NCBI GenBank assembly: GCA_005792205.1
Contig: SXSO01000154.1
Span: 1 to 27,923, forward strand
DNA: 27,923 nt
Direction: 5' to 3'
From: Bacteroidota bacterium
GTDB lineage: Bacteria; Bacteroidota; Ignavibacteria; UBA10030; F1-140-MAGs086
This document shows, one piece after another, positions 16,670 through 24,740 of this stretch. The notes under the pieces are model-generated. The model had not been told where the DNA came from. It did not search any database and was given only the letters and a program-made list of their open reading frames with translations. A program made the position numbers and the translations under genes. The stretch's first letter is position 1; the number at the start of each line of letters is the position of its first letter.

Positions 16670-19600
16670 ATGTTTCAAAAATTTCTCTTTTTTTTCATAA
16701 TATATTTTCAACTTGTATTTACGCAAAATTCTTACGAACTTGTTGAATACAAGTTTGCTCAAAACTTATATGAGAATAAAAATTTGGAACTTGCATTAGA
16801 GCAATTCAAAATATTCACAAATAAATATCCAACTTCTGCTCAAATTTCTGAAGCTAAGTTTTATATTGCAGATATTACATTTCAATTAAATAGATTTGAA
16901 GAAGCAAAATTTTTATTTCAAGAATTTGTTTCGCTTTATCCAAATCACCTTCACTCAATTGATGCGTTGTGGAAAGCTGGAGAATGCTATGAAAACTTAA
17001 ACAACTTCAAAGATGCGGCAAATTCATTTGAAAGATTTAGAATTTTATTTCCTGAAAATGAAGTTACGCCAAATGCACTTTTTAGAGCAAGTGAAAATTT
17101 TAAAATTATACTTGATACTACAAATCAAAAAAGAGTTTTAAAAATAATTTTTAAACAATATTCTAGTTCTAAATTTTTTTTTGGAGCAAAACTAAGTTAC
17201 ATAAAAATCTTAATTGATGAAAAGAATTTTTCTTTGGCAGAAAGTGAATTAAAAAATTTAATAAATAATTTTCCTGAAACTAATTCAGAAACTTATTTTT
17301 ATTTAGGAAAAATTGCTGAAAAAAAGTTTTTTATTCTTGAAGCAGAAAAAAAATATCGCGAAGTGATTGAAAAATATCCAAACTCAAAAGGAAAAAGAGA
17401 AAGCATATTTTCGCTTGCAAATATTGAAAAAAAGAAAGAAAATTATCGTGAAGCAATTTCGTTTTTCTCTCAACTTGAAAATGAAAAAAACAATTTTGGA
17501 AAAATATCTCTAATGGAAATTGCAAATTGTTATTTTGATGTTCAAGATTTTTCTTCTGCAAAAAATTATTTTGATTTACTTTTTGCAAATTTTAGTGATT
17601 ATCCCAAATCCACTTATCTAAATGCAGCAAAAGTTGAAGTTAAGTTAAACAATTTTTCTTCTGCAAAAAATTATTTTGAAAAAGCCATTTCTTCAACAAA
17701 TGATTCAATTCGTTCAATTGCAGTTTTTGATTATGGAAATTTTCTTACAAACCAAAGTGAGTTTTTATCTGCAATTAAATTATACGAACAACTTGAAAAC
17801 AATGAATTATTCTTATTTAATGTTGGAAAAATTTATTTTCAAAATCTAAAAAATTATACAAAAACAAATTACATTTTTGAAAATTTTATTTTAGATTTTC
17901 CAAAATCAATTTTAATTGACGATGCATATTTTTACAATGCCGCAAGTTATGATTCATTAAAAATTTATGATAAAGCACTTTTAAATTACAAATATTTAGT
18001 TGATAATTTTTCTACTTCTGAATTTAAAGAAATAGCAATAAAAAGAATTTTTTACATTGAAAATTTTCTTCAAAAAACTCAAAGTGGATTTGAAAAAATT
18101 GCTCTTTTATTGGGTGACGAAAAAAATGCTCAGTTTAATTTTGAACTCGGAAAAATTTATTTTTATGATTTAAAAAATTATAGTTCAGCACTCAAACAAT
18201 TTCAAATTGCAATTGTAAAAGATTCAGTAACTCAAATTGAAGAAAAAGAATTTTTGAAACTAAAATGTTTTGAATTTTTTTTTTATGAAAATAAAATTTC
18301 ATTGAATAGTTTTGAAAATGATTTCAAAAATTTTATTCAAAAATTTTCCACTGATAAAACAAATGAAATAATAATTTCACTTGCAAAAATTTATGCGAAT
18401 GATGTTCAAATTCAAAAAGCAATTTCTATTTTAGAAAATGCTACTTCTAAAAATGAAGAGATAATTTTTTTGCTTGCACTTTACAACGAAAAATTGAATT
18501 CTACTCAATCTTTTCAATTGTATAACACAATTAGAACTGATTTTAAAAATTCAAAATTTTATGATGACGCAATTTATAGAATTTACTTATTGTATTTTCA
18601 AAATGGCAAAAAAGATTCCGCAATTGCAATTTGGAAAGAAAATCAATTTTTAAATAAAAAATTTTCAGAATCTAATGTACAAGAATTACTTCAATATTTA
18701 ATTGAAAAAAAACAATTTGAAAATTTTCAAATTAATGATTTTTATTATTCCAATTTCCAATTTCTAATTGATAGTTTATATGTAGAATATCTTATTTCTT
18801 TCAAAAAATATAATGAAGCAAAAAATTTTATAGAACAAAATGGGTTTCAAAAATTTCAATATCAACTTGCGAAAATTTATTTTGAATTGGGAAAATTTGA
18901 TTTATCTAAAAAAAATTGTTTTGAAATTTTAAACAAAGATTTAATTTCAGAAAATGCAAAAAAAACATTTTATCTTTTAAGCACAATTGAAAACAAACTA
19001 AAAAATAAATCTAATTATGTTCAATATCTAAAATGCGCAAATGAAATAAAAGGAAAACTTGTTGCAGATAAAAATATTGCTGAACTTTTATTTGAAACAG
19101 AAGAGTATTCAGATGCAATTAAAATCTACGAAGAATTATTAGTAAATGTTAATTTTGAAGACAAAAAACTTTTTGAAGAGAGAATTATTATTTCTCAACT
19201 TCGTTTGGAAAATCTTTTAATAGCAAAAACTTTGATTGACAAATTTAAGCGAGAATACGACGATAAAAAATCTATTTCAAAAATAAATATTGAACTTGGA
19301 AAATATTTTTTCTTCAAAAGAAATTATGTTACTGCATCAGAAATTTTTGATTCGCTTTCTTCAAACGAAGAACTTGAAATTAAAATTGAAGCAGTTTATT
19401 GGCAAGCAAAAATTTTGGAATTAAATGAGCAAATTTCTCTTGCAAAAGAAAAATATATGTATGTTGTAGAAAATGCAAGTGATAGTTTGTATGTTTTGCC
19501 ACGTGCAGAATTTTCACTTGGAAATATATTTTTTAATGAAGAAAATTATCATGATGCAATTGTGCATTATCAAAATGTAATTTCAAAAGGAGAAATTGCC

Positions 19601-20110
19601 GATGATATTTTGCATCTTGCAATGTCAAATTTAATTGAAGCGTTTCAATTGTTGAAATTTTATGATGCGGCACTTAAATCCACAAAAGATTTTATAAATA
19701 TTTTTCCAAACGATGGAACAATTTTTGAAAAAAAATTAAATGTTGGTGTATTATATACTCGTCTTGGATTATATGAAGAGGCAATTCAATCATACGAAAA
19801 ACTTCTTGAAGAATCAAGTAAAGAAAACGAATCTGAAATTCGTTACAGTATTGGAGAAACATATTTTTATCAAAAAAATTATGAAAAAGCAATTTTGGAA
19901 TTTTTAAAAGTTCCTTATCTTGGAAACAAAAATTCAAAAATAGATTGGTCATCAACTGCATATTATATGGCGGGACAATCGTATGAACAACTTTCTAAAT
20001 TTGGTGATGCAATAAAAATGTATCAGATGATTGTAGATTCTCCAATGATAGATCCAAATTTTAAATTGGCTGCAAAAAAAGAAATAGAAAGAGTAAAGAA
20101 AATAAAATAA
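16670..20110 (+). CDS. Large exported TPR-repeat protein
   Basis: 1146-residue protein with a signal peptide (about 1-19, FFFIIYFQLVFTQ) followed by tetratricopeptide repeats over nearly the whole length. Examples are YKFAQNLYENKNLELALEQF, SLYPNHLHSIDALWKAGECY and, near the end, ARLGLYEEAIQSY-like and AYYMAGQSYEQLSKFGDAI units. TPRs form a superhelical scaffold that binds other proteins, here probably in the periplasm. The spacing and the 'xxxFPxS/N' inter-repeat pattern resemble YbgF/BamD-type TPRs. A 28-bp exact direct repeat inside the gene (17547-17574 and 17652-17679) shows repeat duplication. The next gene starts 2 bases after its stop, so both are probably co-translated. No specific partner can be named. 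Confidence 0.85.
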   Translation: MFQKFLFFFIIYFQLVFTQNSYELVEYKFAQNLYENKNLELALEQFKIFTNKYPTSAQISEAKFYIADITFQLNRFEEAKFLFQEFVSLYPNHLHSIDALWKAGECYENLNNFKDAANSFERFRILFPENEVTPNALFRASENFKIILDTTNQKRVLKIIFKQYSSSKFFFGAKLSYIKILIDEKNFSLAESELKNLINNFPETNSETYFYLGKIAEKKFFILEAEKKYREVIEKYPNSKGKRESIFSLANIEKKKENYREAISFFSQLENEKNNFGKISLMEIANCYFDVQDFSSAKNYFDLLFANFSDYPKSTYLNAAKVEVKLNNFSSAKNYFEKAISSTNDSIRSIAVFDYGNFLTNQSEFLSAIKLYEQLENNELFLFNVGKIYFQNLKNYTKTNYIFENFILDFPKSILIDDAYFYNAASYDSLKIYDKALLNYKYLVDNFSTSEFKEIAIKRIFYIENFLQKTQSGFEKIALLLGDEKNAQFNFELGKIYFYDLKNYSSALKQFQIAIVKDSVTQIEEKEFLKLKCFEFFFYENKISLNSFENDFKNFIQKFSTDKTNEIIISLAKIYANDVQIQKAISILENATSKNEEIIFLLALYNEKLNSTQSFQLYNTIRTDFKNSKFYDDAIYRIYLLYFQNGKKDSAIAIWKENQFLNKKFSESNVQELLQYLIEKKQFENFQINDFYYSNFQFLIDSLYVEYLISFKKYNEAKNFIEQNGFQKFQYQLAKIYFELGKFDLSKKNCFEILNKDLISENAKKTFYLLSTIENKLKNKSNYVQYLKCANEIKGKLVADKNIAELLFETEEYSDAIKIYEELLVNVNFEDKKLFEERIIISQLRLENLLIAKTLIDKFKREYDDKKSISKINIELGKYFFFKRNYVTASEIFDSLSSNEELEIKIEAVYWQAKILELNEQISLAKEKYMYVVENASDSLYVLPRAEFSLGNIFFNEENYHDAIVHYQNVISKGEIADDILHLAMSNLIEAFQLLKFYDAALKSTKDFINIFPNDGTIFEKKLNVGVLYTRLGLYEEAIQSYEKLLEESSKENESEIRYSIGETYFYQKNYEKAILEFLKVPYLGNKNSKIDWSSTAYYMAGQSYEQLSKFGDAIKMYQMIVDSPMIDPNFKLAAKKEIERVKKIK
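17547..17679 (+). repeat. 28-bp direct repeat inside the TPR gene
   Basis: The 28 bases at 17547-17574 recur exactly at 17652-17679, 105 bp (35 codons) apart, about one TPR unit. They encode FSSAKNYF in both places. This points to a fairly recent duplication or gene conversion of a repeat unit. Confidence 0.85.
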
Positions 20111-20112
20111 AT

Positions 20113-21342
20113 ATGTTTGAAAATGAAATTGAAAAAATTATTTTTTCTGTAGAAAAAAAATCTTTTTCTGGAAAACAACACATTTCATTTTGTGATATAA
20201 AAGCACTGAATATTCCAGATTGTATAAAAAATTATTTTCATTATGAACTTGAAAATAAATACAACAAAGAAATAACACACTTTGAAAGAGAAAGCAAATT
20301 CAAATACTCAATACCAAAAGTAAAACAACTACAAAAGGAAACTAAGTCAATTTTGTTTTTGAATTATTCATTTCAAAAAAATGAATTTTTGGAAATATTT
20401 GAAGATGGTTTGAATTTGATGATAAATTTTTTGGTTCGTCCCCAGTGGACATTGGAAAATTTTATATTTGGAAATAGTGATTCTATTCCCTTAACAACTG
20501 TTTTGCAGAAGTTTGACATCTTTTCACATTACTCATATTACAAAAATATTCTCTCAAAAATTTTTGAGAAACAAACTCAAAATTTTATTTCAAAAGAGAA
20601 TTTTAAATTTTTTATTTCTAAAATTGATGAAGAGTATTTCAAACAAAAATTTGCAAAAGAAATTTTTCAACATATAAAACCAATTTTTGAGATTTTAAAT
20701 TTTGAAACAAACCTCAATACCGTTCCTAATAAAGCACTTACAATTTTCTTTTCAGAAAAACAAATAAACTCAGTTGTAAAAATTTTAAACGACAAAATTG
20801 AAAATGAAAACAAACTAAATTTATCAGAAGATGAGTTGTTGGAAATTTTAAATTATGTTGAAACAACAGAAGGATGTTTTGTTTCACAAATTGTAAGTGA
20901 AAGTTTTGAAGAACAAAAAGAAGAAATTTTTGAAACACGAAACGAGTTTAAAATTGATGAAGAAATTTTAAATTCATCCACAACAGAAAGCGAAATTGAA
21001 GCACTTCTTAAAAAACCTGTCAATGAAGAATTAAATTTTGATAAGATGCAACTAGATATTCCAATATATGAAGTTCCACAAGAGGAGATAAAAGAAAATT
21101 TAAGTGTGCGAGATATTAGGTTTTTTATAGGAGAAAAATTGAGAAGAAAATTTATTAGAAAAATTTTTAGAAAAAATGAAAATGACTATGAAACATCCAT
21201 TGATTCTCTCAATCAATGTCAATCTTGGAGTGAAGCAAAAAATAATGTTATGACTATTCTCAACAATTATGGAATAGATCCTTACAACTCACACATTGCA
21301 AATGTATTTGTGGCAACTATAAAATCTCGGTTTGCAGAATGA
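20113..21342 (+). CDS. Uncharacterised acidic cytoplasmic protein (Bacteroidota-type)
   Basis: 409 residues with no signal peptide or membrane helix. Function not recognised. The N-terminal half (about 1-240) is Lys/Phe/Glu-rich and probably helical. A low-complexity acidic linker (about 255-330, many Glu) follows. The C-terminal 75 residues are the most structured-looking part: VRDIRFFIGEKLRRKFIRKI, then a segment with SLNQCQSWSEAKN and NNYGIDPYNSHIANVF. From memory, a similar C-terminal module (a kinase-free helix pair ending in an 'NPY/DPYS' motif) occurs in conserved hypothetical proteins of Bacteroidota; this could not be checked. Starts 2 bp after the TPR gene, and its stop overlaps the uridine kinase ATG (ATGA). 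Confidence 0.75.
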   Translation: MFENEIEKIIFSVEKKSFSGKQHISFCDIKALNIPDCIKNYFHYELENKYNKEITHFERESKFKYSIPKVKQLQKETKSILFLNYSFQKNEFLEIFEDGLNLMINFLVRPQWTLENFIFGNSDSIPLTTVLQKFDIFSHYSYYKNILSKIFEKQTQNFISKENFKFFISKIDEEYFKQKFAKEIFQHIKPIFEILNFETNLNTVPNKALTIFFSEKQINSVVKILNDKIENENKLNLSEDELLEILNYVETTEGCFVSQIVSESFEEQKEEIFETRNEFKIDEEILNSSTTESEIEALLKKPVNEELNFDKMQLDIPIYEVPQEEIKENLSVRDIRFFIGEKLRRKFIRKIFRKNENDYETSIDSLNQCQSWSEAKNNVMTILNNYGIDPYNSHIANVFVATIKSRFAE

Positions 21343-21968
21343 GAAAAAAATGTTTAATTGTTGGAATTTGTGGAGGTTCTGCTTCTGGAAAAACAACTGT
21401 TACACAAAAAATAATTGAAAAAATTGACAACCAAAATATTGAAGTAATCAAATTTGACGATTACTATTATGACATTTCCTTCTTTAAAAAAATGGGAATT
21501 GAAAAAAATAAAATAAATTTTGATCATCCAAATTCACTTGAAATACCGCTTTTTGTTAAACACATACAGATGTTGAAAAAAGGACTCCCAATTGAAAAAC
21601 CGGTTTACAATTTTTCTACTTACAAAAGAAATAAAAAAAAATTAAAAATCTATTCTAAAGACATAATTATTGTAGAAGGGATTCTCATTTTTTCTGAGAA
21701 AAAATTGCGAGATTTAATTGATGTTAAAATTTATGTGGATACTGATTCTGATGAAAGATTATTGAGAAGAATAAAAAGAGATGTTTTATCAAGAGGACGA
21801 TCTATTGAATCTGTAATTGAACAATATAATTCCACAGTTAAACCAATGCATTTGGAATTTGTGGAACCAACAAAAAGATGGGCAGATGTTATTGTTCCAA
21901 ATGGAGGTGAAAATAAAATTGCAATTGAAATGATTGTAGCACGACTTCAAAAACTAATTGGCAATTAA
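21339..21968 (+). CDS. udk: Uridine kinase
   Basis: Phosphorylates uridine and cytidine to UMP and CMP in pyrimidine salvage, using ATP or GTP. The P-loop is GGSASGKT (12-19). FDDYYYD gives the substrate-binding acidic segment, and FDHPNSLEIPLF follows. IIIVEGILIF is the Walker-B-like strand. RRIKRDVLSRGRSIESVIEQY is the lid, and the C-terminal WADVIVPNGGEN is typical of Udk. Length of 209 residues is normal. ATG start overlaps the upstream stop. Phosphoribulokinase is a homologous family, but the lid and C-terminal motifs fit Udk better. Confidence 0.95.
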   Translation: MRKKCLIVGICGGSASGKTTVTQKIIEKIDNQNIEVIKFDDYYYDISFFKKMGIEKNKINFDHPNSLEIPLFVKHIQMLKKGLPIEKPVYNFSTYKRNKKKLKIYSKDIIIVEGILIFSEKKLRDLIDVKIYVDTDSDERLLRRIKRDVLSRGRSIESVIEQYNSTVKPMHLEFVEPTKRWADVIVPNGGENKIAIEMIVARLQKLIGN

Positions 21969-22014
21969 ACTTTTTTTTAATCAACTTGTCTATACTTGCA
22001 AAACTATAAACTCT

Positions 22015-22443
22015 ATGAAATTCAAAAAAATATATTTTCCAATTTTTTTTATTCTTTTTATTTATTGTAATAGTTTTTCACAAGAGCAAAAACAATTCAA
22101 TGTAAATGTAACATATGACTTTGATACTGGTGTTCCGGTTTCTCTTGCAGTATATGGAAAAAGTGAAACGAAAGGTTATCTTGGAATATCAATATATTCA
22201 GCAGTTGTAACGGATTTAAAAACAGAAGGAAAACATTTGCAAATTGACCTTAAAGACAAAAAGTTTTCTCACACAATAGAACTTGGAGAATATTTTTACA
22301 ACGGATCATTTGAAATTGCTATTTGGGGAAAAAAAGTTCCTAAATCTGAATGCCAATTACAAGATTGTTATTGGTGTAAAACAAATGGTTTTCATTTAGA
22401 TGAATTGTTGGGATATTCTTCCGGGTTTTTATTTTGGAAATAA
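22015..22443 (+). CDS. Small secreted protein of unknown function
   Basis: 142 residues from the ATG at 22015. An upstream in-frame ATG at 21958 would add a hydrophobic, Asn/Cys-containing stretch before the signal peptide and overlap udk, so it is rejected. MKFKKIYFPIFFILFIYC then NSFSQ forms a signal peptide; the IYCN cysteine is not a good lipobox because Tyr sits at -1. The mature part looks like beta-strands (FNVNVTYDFDTG, GYLGISIYSAVV, SFEIAIWGKKV). It ends with a cysteine cluster, SECQLQDCYWCKTNGFH, which could form disulfides or bind a metal. No family recognised. The next gene starts 2 bp downstream. Confidence 0.75.
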   Translation: MKFKKIYFPIFFILFIYCNSFSQEQKQFNVNVTYDFDTGVPVSLAVYGKSETKGYLGISIYSAVVTDLKTEGKHLQIDLKDKKFSHTIELGEYFYNGSFEIAIWGKKVPKSECQLQDCYWCKTNGFHLDELLGYSSGFLFWK

Positions 22444-22445
22444 CT

Positions 22446-22691
22446 ATGACTAATAGAAACTTAAAAGAAGAAGTAACATTAACTCCGAATGGGTTTTTAT
22501 TTGATCACACAACGGGATTGACATATACTCTCAATTATACTAGTGTTTTTATTTTTAAAAAAATTGTTGAACAAGTTGAAGCAAATAAAATAATCAAAGA
22601 ACTTGTTCAAATGTTTGATATAGATGAAATAAAAGCAAGACAGGACTTTGAAGAATTTTTTGAGATTGCAAAAACATATGGAATACTATGA
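22446..22691 (+). CDS. PqqD-like small protein (putative RiPP recognition-type fold)
   Basis: 81 residues from the ATG at 22446. A TTG at 22434 overlaps the previous gene and is less likely. The pattern matches the PqqD fold: strands at the start (EEVTLTPNGFLFDHTTGLTYTLNYTSVFIF), then helices (IIKELVQMFDIDEIKARQDFEEFFEIAKTYGIL) ending in a hydrophobic Gly-Ile-Leu, like the 'LxxxGLL' end of PqqD proteins. PqqD-type domains bind leader peptides and present them to modification enzymes. No radical-SAM, ATP-grasp or HPr-kinase-like partner is within the window, so its role here is open. Its stop overlaps the next gene's ATG (ATGA). Confidence 0.65.
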   Translation: MTNRNLKEEVTLTPNGFLFDHTTGLTYTLNYTSVFIFKKIVEQVEANKIIKELVQMFDIDEIKARQDFEEFFEIAKTYGIL

Positions 22692-24280
22692 AAAAAAACT
22701 TTCTCATTCTAATTTTTCTATTTGCAAATAAACTATTATCAGATAATTTATTTCCAATTTGGAGTTCAACTCCGTGGGATAGTGGTGGAATAAATCCAAA
22801 TAGTGTTGTGTGGTCTATGTATGAAAAAGAAATAGATTTGGATCAAGATGGTAAAAAAGAATTTCTTTGTATAACTTCGTGGAGTGGTACTCTTTACAAC
22901 ACAGTTTATCTATATGAAAATAGTGGTGGAAATAATTTTGATATAATATGGGGTTATAATTTTTATGGATATTCAAACGATTATAGTAATGTTTCAGTTT
23001 CTGATTTGGATAATGATGGAAGAGGCGAAATTCTTTGTTTAATTGATGTAATTGATTCTACTTTTCATGGATTTTATGTTTTTGAATGGAACGGAACTGA
23101 TAATGGTTTTCCTTCAATTCCATCTACAACATGGAACTTAAATTTAGAAAATCTTCATGAAAGTTGCGCGATAGTATCTGATAATTTGGATACAGATATT
23201 TACAAAGAAGTTGCAGTTTTAGTTCAAGAAAGTTTTTATAAACCCAAAACAACTTTGATGATATTTTCTCTTGATGCATTATCTACATTTGAATCTCCAG
23301 TTTGGCAAATTGAATTTATTGACACAACAACATTTTTATATTCTGGATATTCAATATCTTCAAGTGATTTGGATAAAGATGGAAAAAAAGAAATTGTTGC
23401 TTCTGGTTGGGATTCTACATTTCACATTGCAATTTACGAAAATAGCGGAACTCAAAATACATATTCTCGCGTAAATGATTTACAAGATATTACAAGTTAT
23501 ACTGATTTTTCAAATAGCGGAATGATAGAAGCAAACTTTGACAATAACGCAACTAATGAATTATATATTGCAACTTATGGTGGAAGTGTATTTGTTTTAA
23601 CAAACAATGGAGATATTTCTCAAACGACAAAAGACAATGTATATTTGCTTCATCAATTTTCAGATGGATTAGGACTTATTGGAATTACAAAAGGAAATAT
23701 TGACGGCGATTCTAATCCAAATATTTATGTTGCGGGAAGTTATCACGAAAAAATTTTTGATTTTGAATATATTGGATTTGATGTAAAAACATCTTCAAGT
23801 TATTTTCATTCGGTTTCGTTTTCTGATGATACACTTGATAGTATTACGCCAAACGACGATCAAGGATATTTTAGACCAAGTAAAATTGCTGTTGGCGATT
23901 TTAATTCAAATGGAATTAGCGATATGGTAATTTCATCTTCTTCGTTTGCTCGTGACAAATCAATACTTTCTGTTTTTGAATTTAATCCGTTAAATGTTTT
24001 TGAAAATAATTTTCCAAATAAATTTTCTTTGAAACAAAATTTCCCAAATCCATTTAATCCGAAAACAAAAATAAAATATGAAATTGCAAAAAGTGGATTT
24101 GTAAATTTAAAAGTGTTTGATGTTTTAGGACGAGAAATAAAAACACTTGTAAATGAAAATAAAAATGTTGGAACTTATGAAATTGATTTTGATGCGAGTC
24201 ATTTGAACAGTGGAGTATATTTTTATAAACTCACAACAAACGATTTTTCCGAAATGAAAGAAATGATTTTGATAAAATAG
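22688..24280 (+). CDS. T9SS-secreted FG-GAP/VCBS repeat protein with C-terminal sorting domain
   Basis: 530 residues: signal peptide (about 1-18), a beta-propeller-like region, then a type IX secretion sorting domain (about 445-530). Seven calcium-binding-like repeats are visible: DLDQDGKKEFL (50), DLDNDGRGEIL, NLDTDIYKEVAVL, DLDKDGKKEIV, NFDNNATNELYIA, NIDGDSNPNIYVA and DFNSNGISDMVI. That suggests a seven-bladed propeller as in integrin-like FG-GAP domains. The tail begins FSLKQNFPNPFNP and ends in LNSGVYFYKL plus EMKEMILIK, the classic T9SS type A signal. The product should cross the outer membrane and be released or attached to the cell surface. Ligand unknown. ATG overlaps the PqqD-like gene. 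Confidence 0.9.
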   Translation: MKKNFLILIFLFANKLLSDNLFPIWSSTPWDSGGINPNSVVWSMYEKEIDLDQDGKKEFLCITSWSGTLYNTVYLYENSGGNNFDIIWGYNFYGYSNDYSNVSVSDLDNDGRGEILCLIDVIDSTFHGFYVFEWNGTDNGFPSIPSTTWNLNLENLHESCAIVSDNLDTDIYKEVAVLVQESFYKPKTTLMIFSLDALSTFESPVWQIEFIDTTTFLYSGYSISSSDLDKDGKKEIVASGWDSTFHIAIYENSGTQNTYSRVNDLQDITSYTDFSNSGMIEANFDNNATNELYIATYGGSVFVLTNNGDISQTTKDNVYLLHQFSDGLGLIGITKGNIDGDSNPNIYVAGSYHEKIFDFEYIGFDVKTSSSYFHSVSFSDDTLDSITPNDDQGYFRPSKIAVGDFNSNGISDMVISSSSFARDKSILSVFEFNPLNVFENNFPNKFSLKQNFPNPFNPKTKIKYEIAKSGFVNLKVFDVLGREIKTLVNENKNVGTYEIDFDASHLNSGVYFYKLTTNDFSEMKEMILIK

Positions 24281-24377
24281 TATTGTTTTATCGTTGTTGA
24301 AAATTATTGGCATAAGTTTTTTTGTAATATAATGGCAATTTTACTCAATAATTTCGTCCCGTTTCGGTCAAAAATGG

Positions 24378-24514
24378 CTTGATTTTTTGCATCGGAATAC
24401 TATATTTGTGACGAAACGATGATATTTTCCCAAAAATAGAGTGTATTTTTGCAAAAGTAATATCATTTCGGTCAAAAGTATCGTCTTCCGACAGTAAAAA
24501 CACTCTTCTTTTGT
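24378..24514 (+). repeat. Dispersed intergenic element, copy 2
   Basis: Same orientation as copy 1 (1-138). Core 24433-24492 has one substitution against copy 1. It keeps the -7-like box (24401-24408), the 5' arm (24438-24452), the AAAAGTA pair (24453-24459 and 24474-24480) and the 3' arm (24494-24506). The small inner hairpin is weakened because one G is absent after the GAC. A second AAAACACTCT occurs 20 bases further (24517-24526), giving the 5' arm a rival partner that copy 1 lacks. Confidence 0.8.
24379..24408 (+). promoter_or_regulatory. Putative Bacteroidota-type promoter in repeat copy 2
   Basis: TTG (24379-24381), 19 bases, then TATATTTG (24401-24408) fits the Bacteroidota -33/-7 arrangement (TTTG or TTG, about 19 bases, TAnnTTTG). 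The -7 box is conserved in copy 1. A transcript would begin near 24415 and pass through the conserved stem. Confidence 0.5.
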
Positions 24515-24618
24515 GAAAAAACACTCTAAAATTTTACAAAATAGTTTTTTTACGACAGCAAAAGATTTTACTTCACCAAAACCATATTATATGATGCATT
24601 ATACTGATAAACAGGGAA

Positions 24619-24638
24619 ATTGTGATTTCAATCACAAT
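24619..24638. promoter_or_regulatory. CRP/FNR-family-type palindrome
   Basis: ATTGTGATTTCAATCACAAT is a perfect inverted repeat (8-bp arms, 4-base centre). It contains TGTGA-N6-TCACA (24621-24636), exactly the enterobacterial CRP half-sites. It lies about 110 bp upstream of the presumed flagellin start of transcription. No CRP-like gene is in the window; an unrelated dimeric regulator or an RNA hairpin are alternatives. Confidence 0.5.
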
Positions 24639-24704
24639 AGATTTATTTATAAAACCGCTATTTTAGCGAAATTTTGCTGATTTTTCAAAAAAATAAAAAA
24701 AAAC

Positions 24705-24732
24705 TAAAAAACGATACATTTCTATCCGATAG
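24705..24732 (+). promoter_or_regulatory. Sigma-28 (FliA)-like promoter of flagellin
   Basis: TAAA (24705-24708), 16 bases, then TCCGATAG (24725-24732). The flagellar sigma-28 consensus is TAAA-N15-GCCGATAA, so six of eight -10 bases match and spacing is off by one. It is correctly placed for the flagellin gene, with a start near 24739 and a leader of about 80 bases. Confidence 0.65.
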
Positions 24733-24740
24733 TATACGTT

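Noticed and set aside
21958..22014. Earlier ATG for the small secreted protein
   Set aside because: It overlaps udk and places extra residues before an otherwise normal signal peptide; the ATG at 22015 is better.
24301..24325. Possible sigma-54 promoter (TTGGCATAAG with a later TTTG)
   Set aside because: The GG-N10-GC spacing fails: the -12 GC is absent, and no gene follows at a sensible distance.
24656..24668. CGCTA-TTT-TAGCG hairpin as a terminator
   Set aside because: The stem has only five pairs, no T run follows directly, and it is almost 400 bp from the end of the nearest upstream gene.
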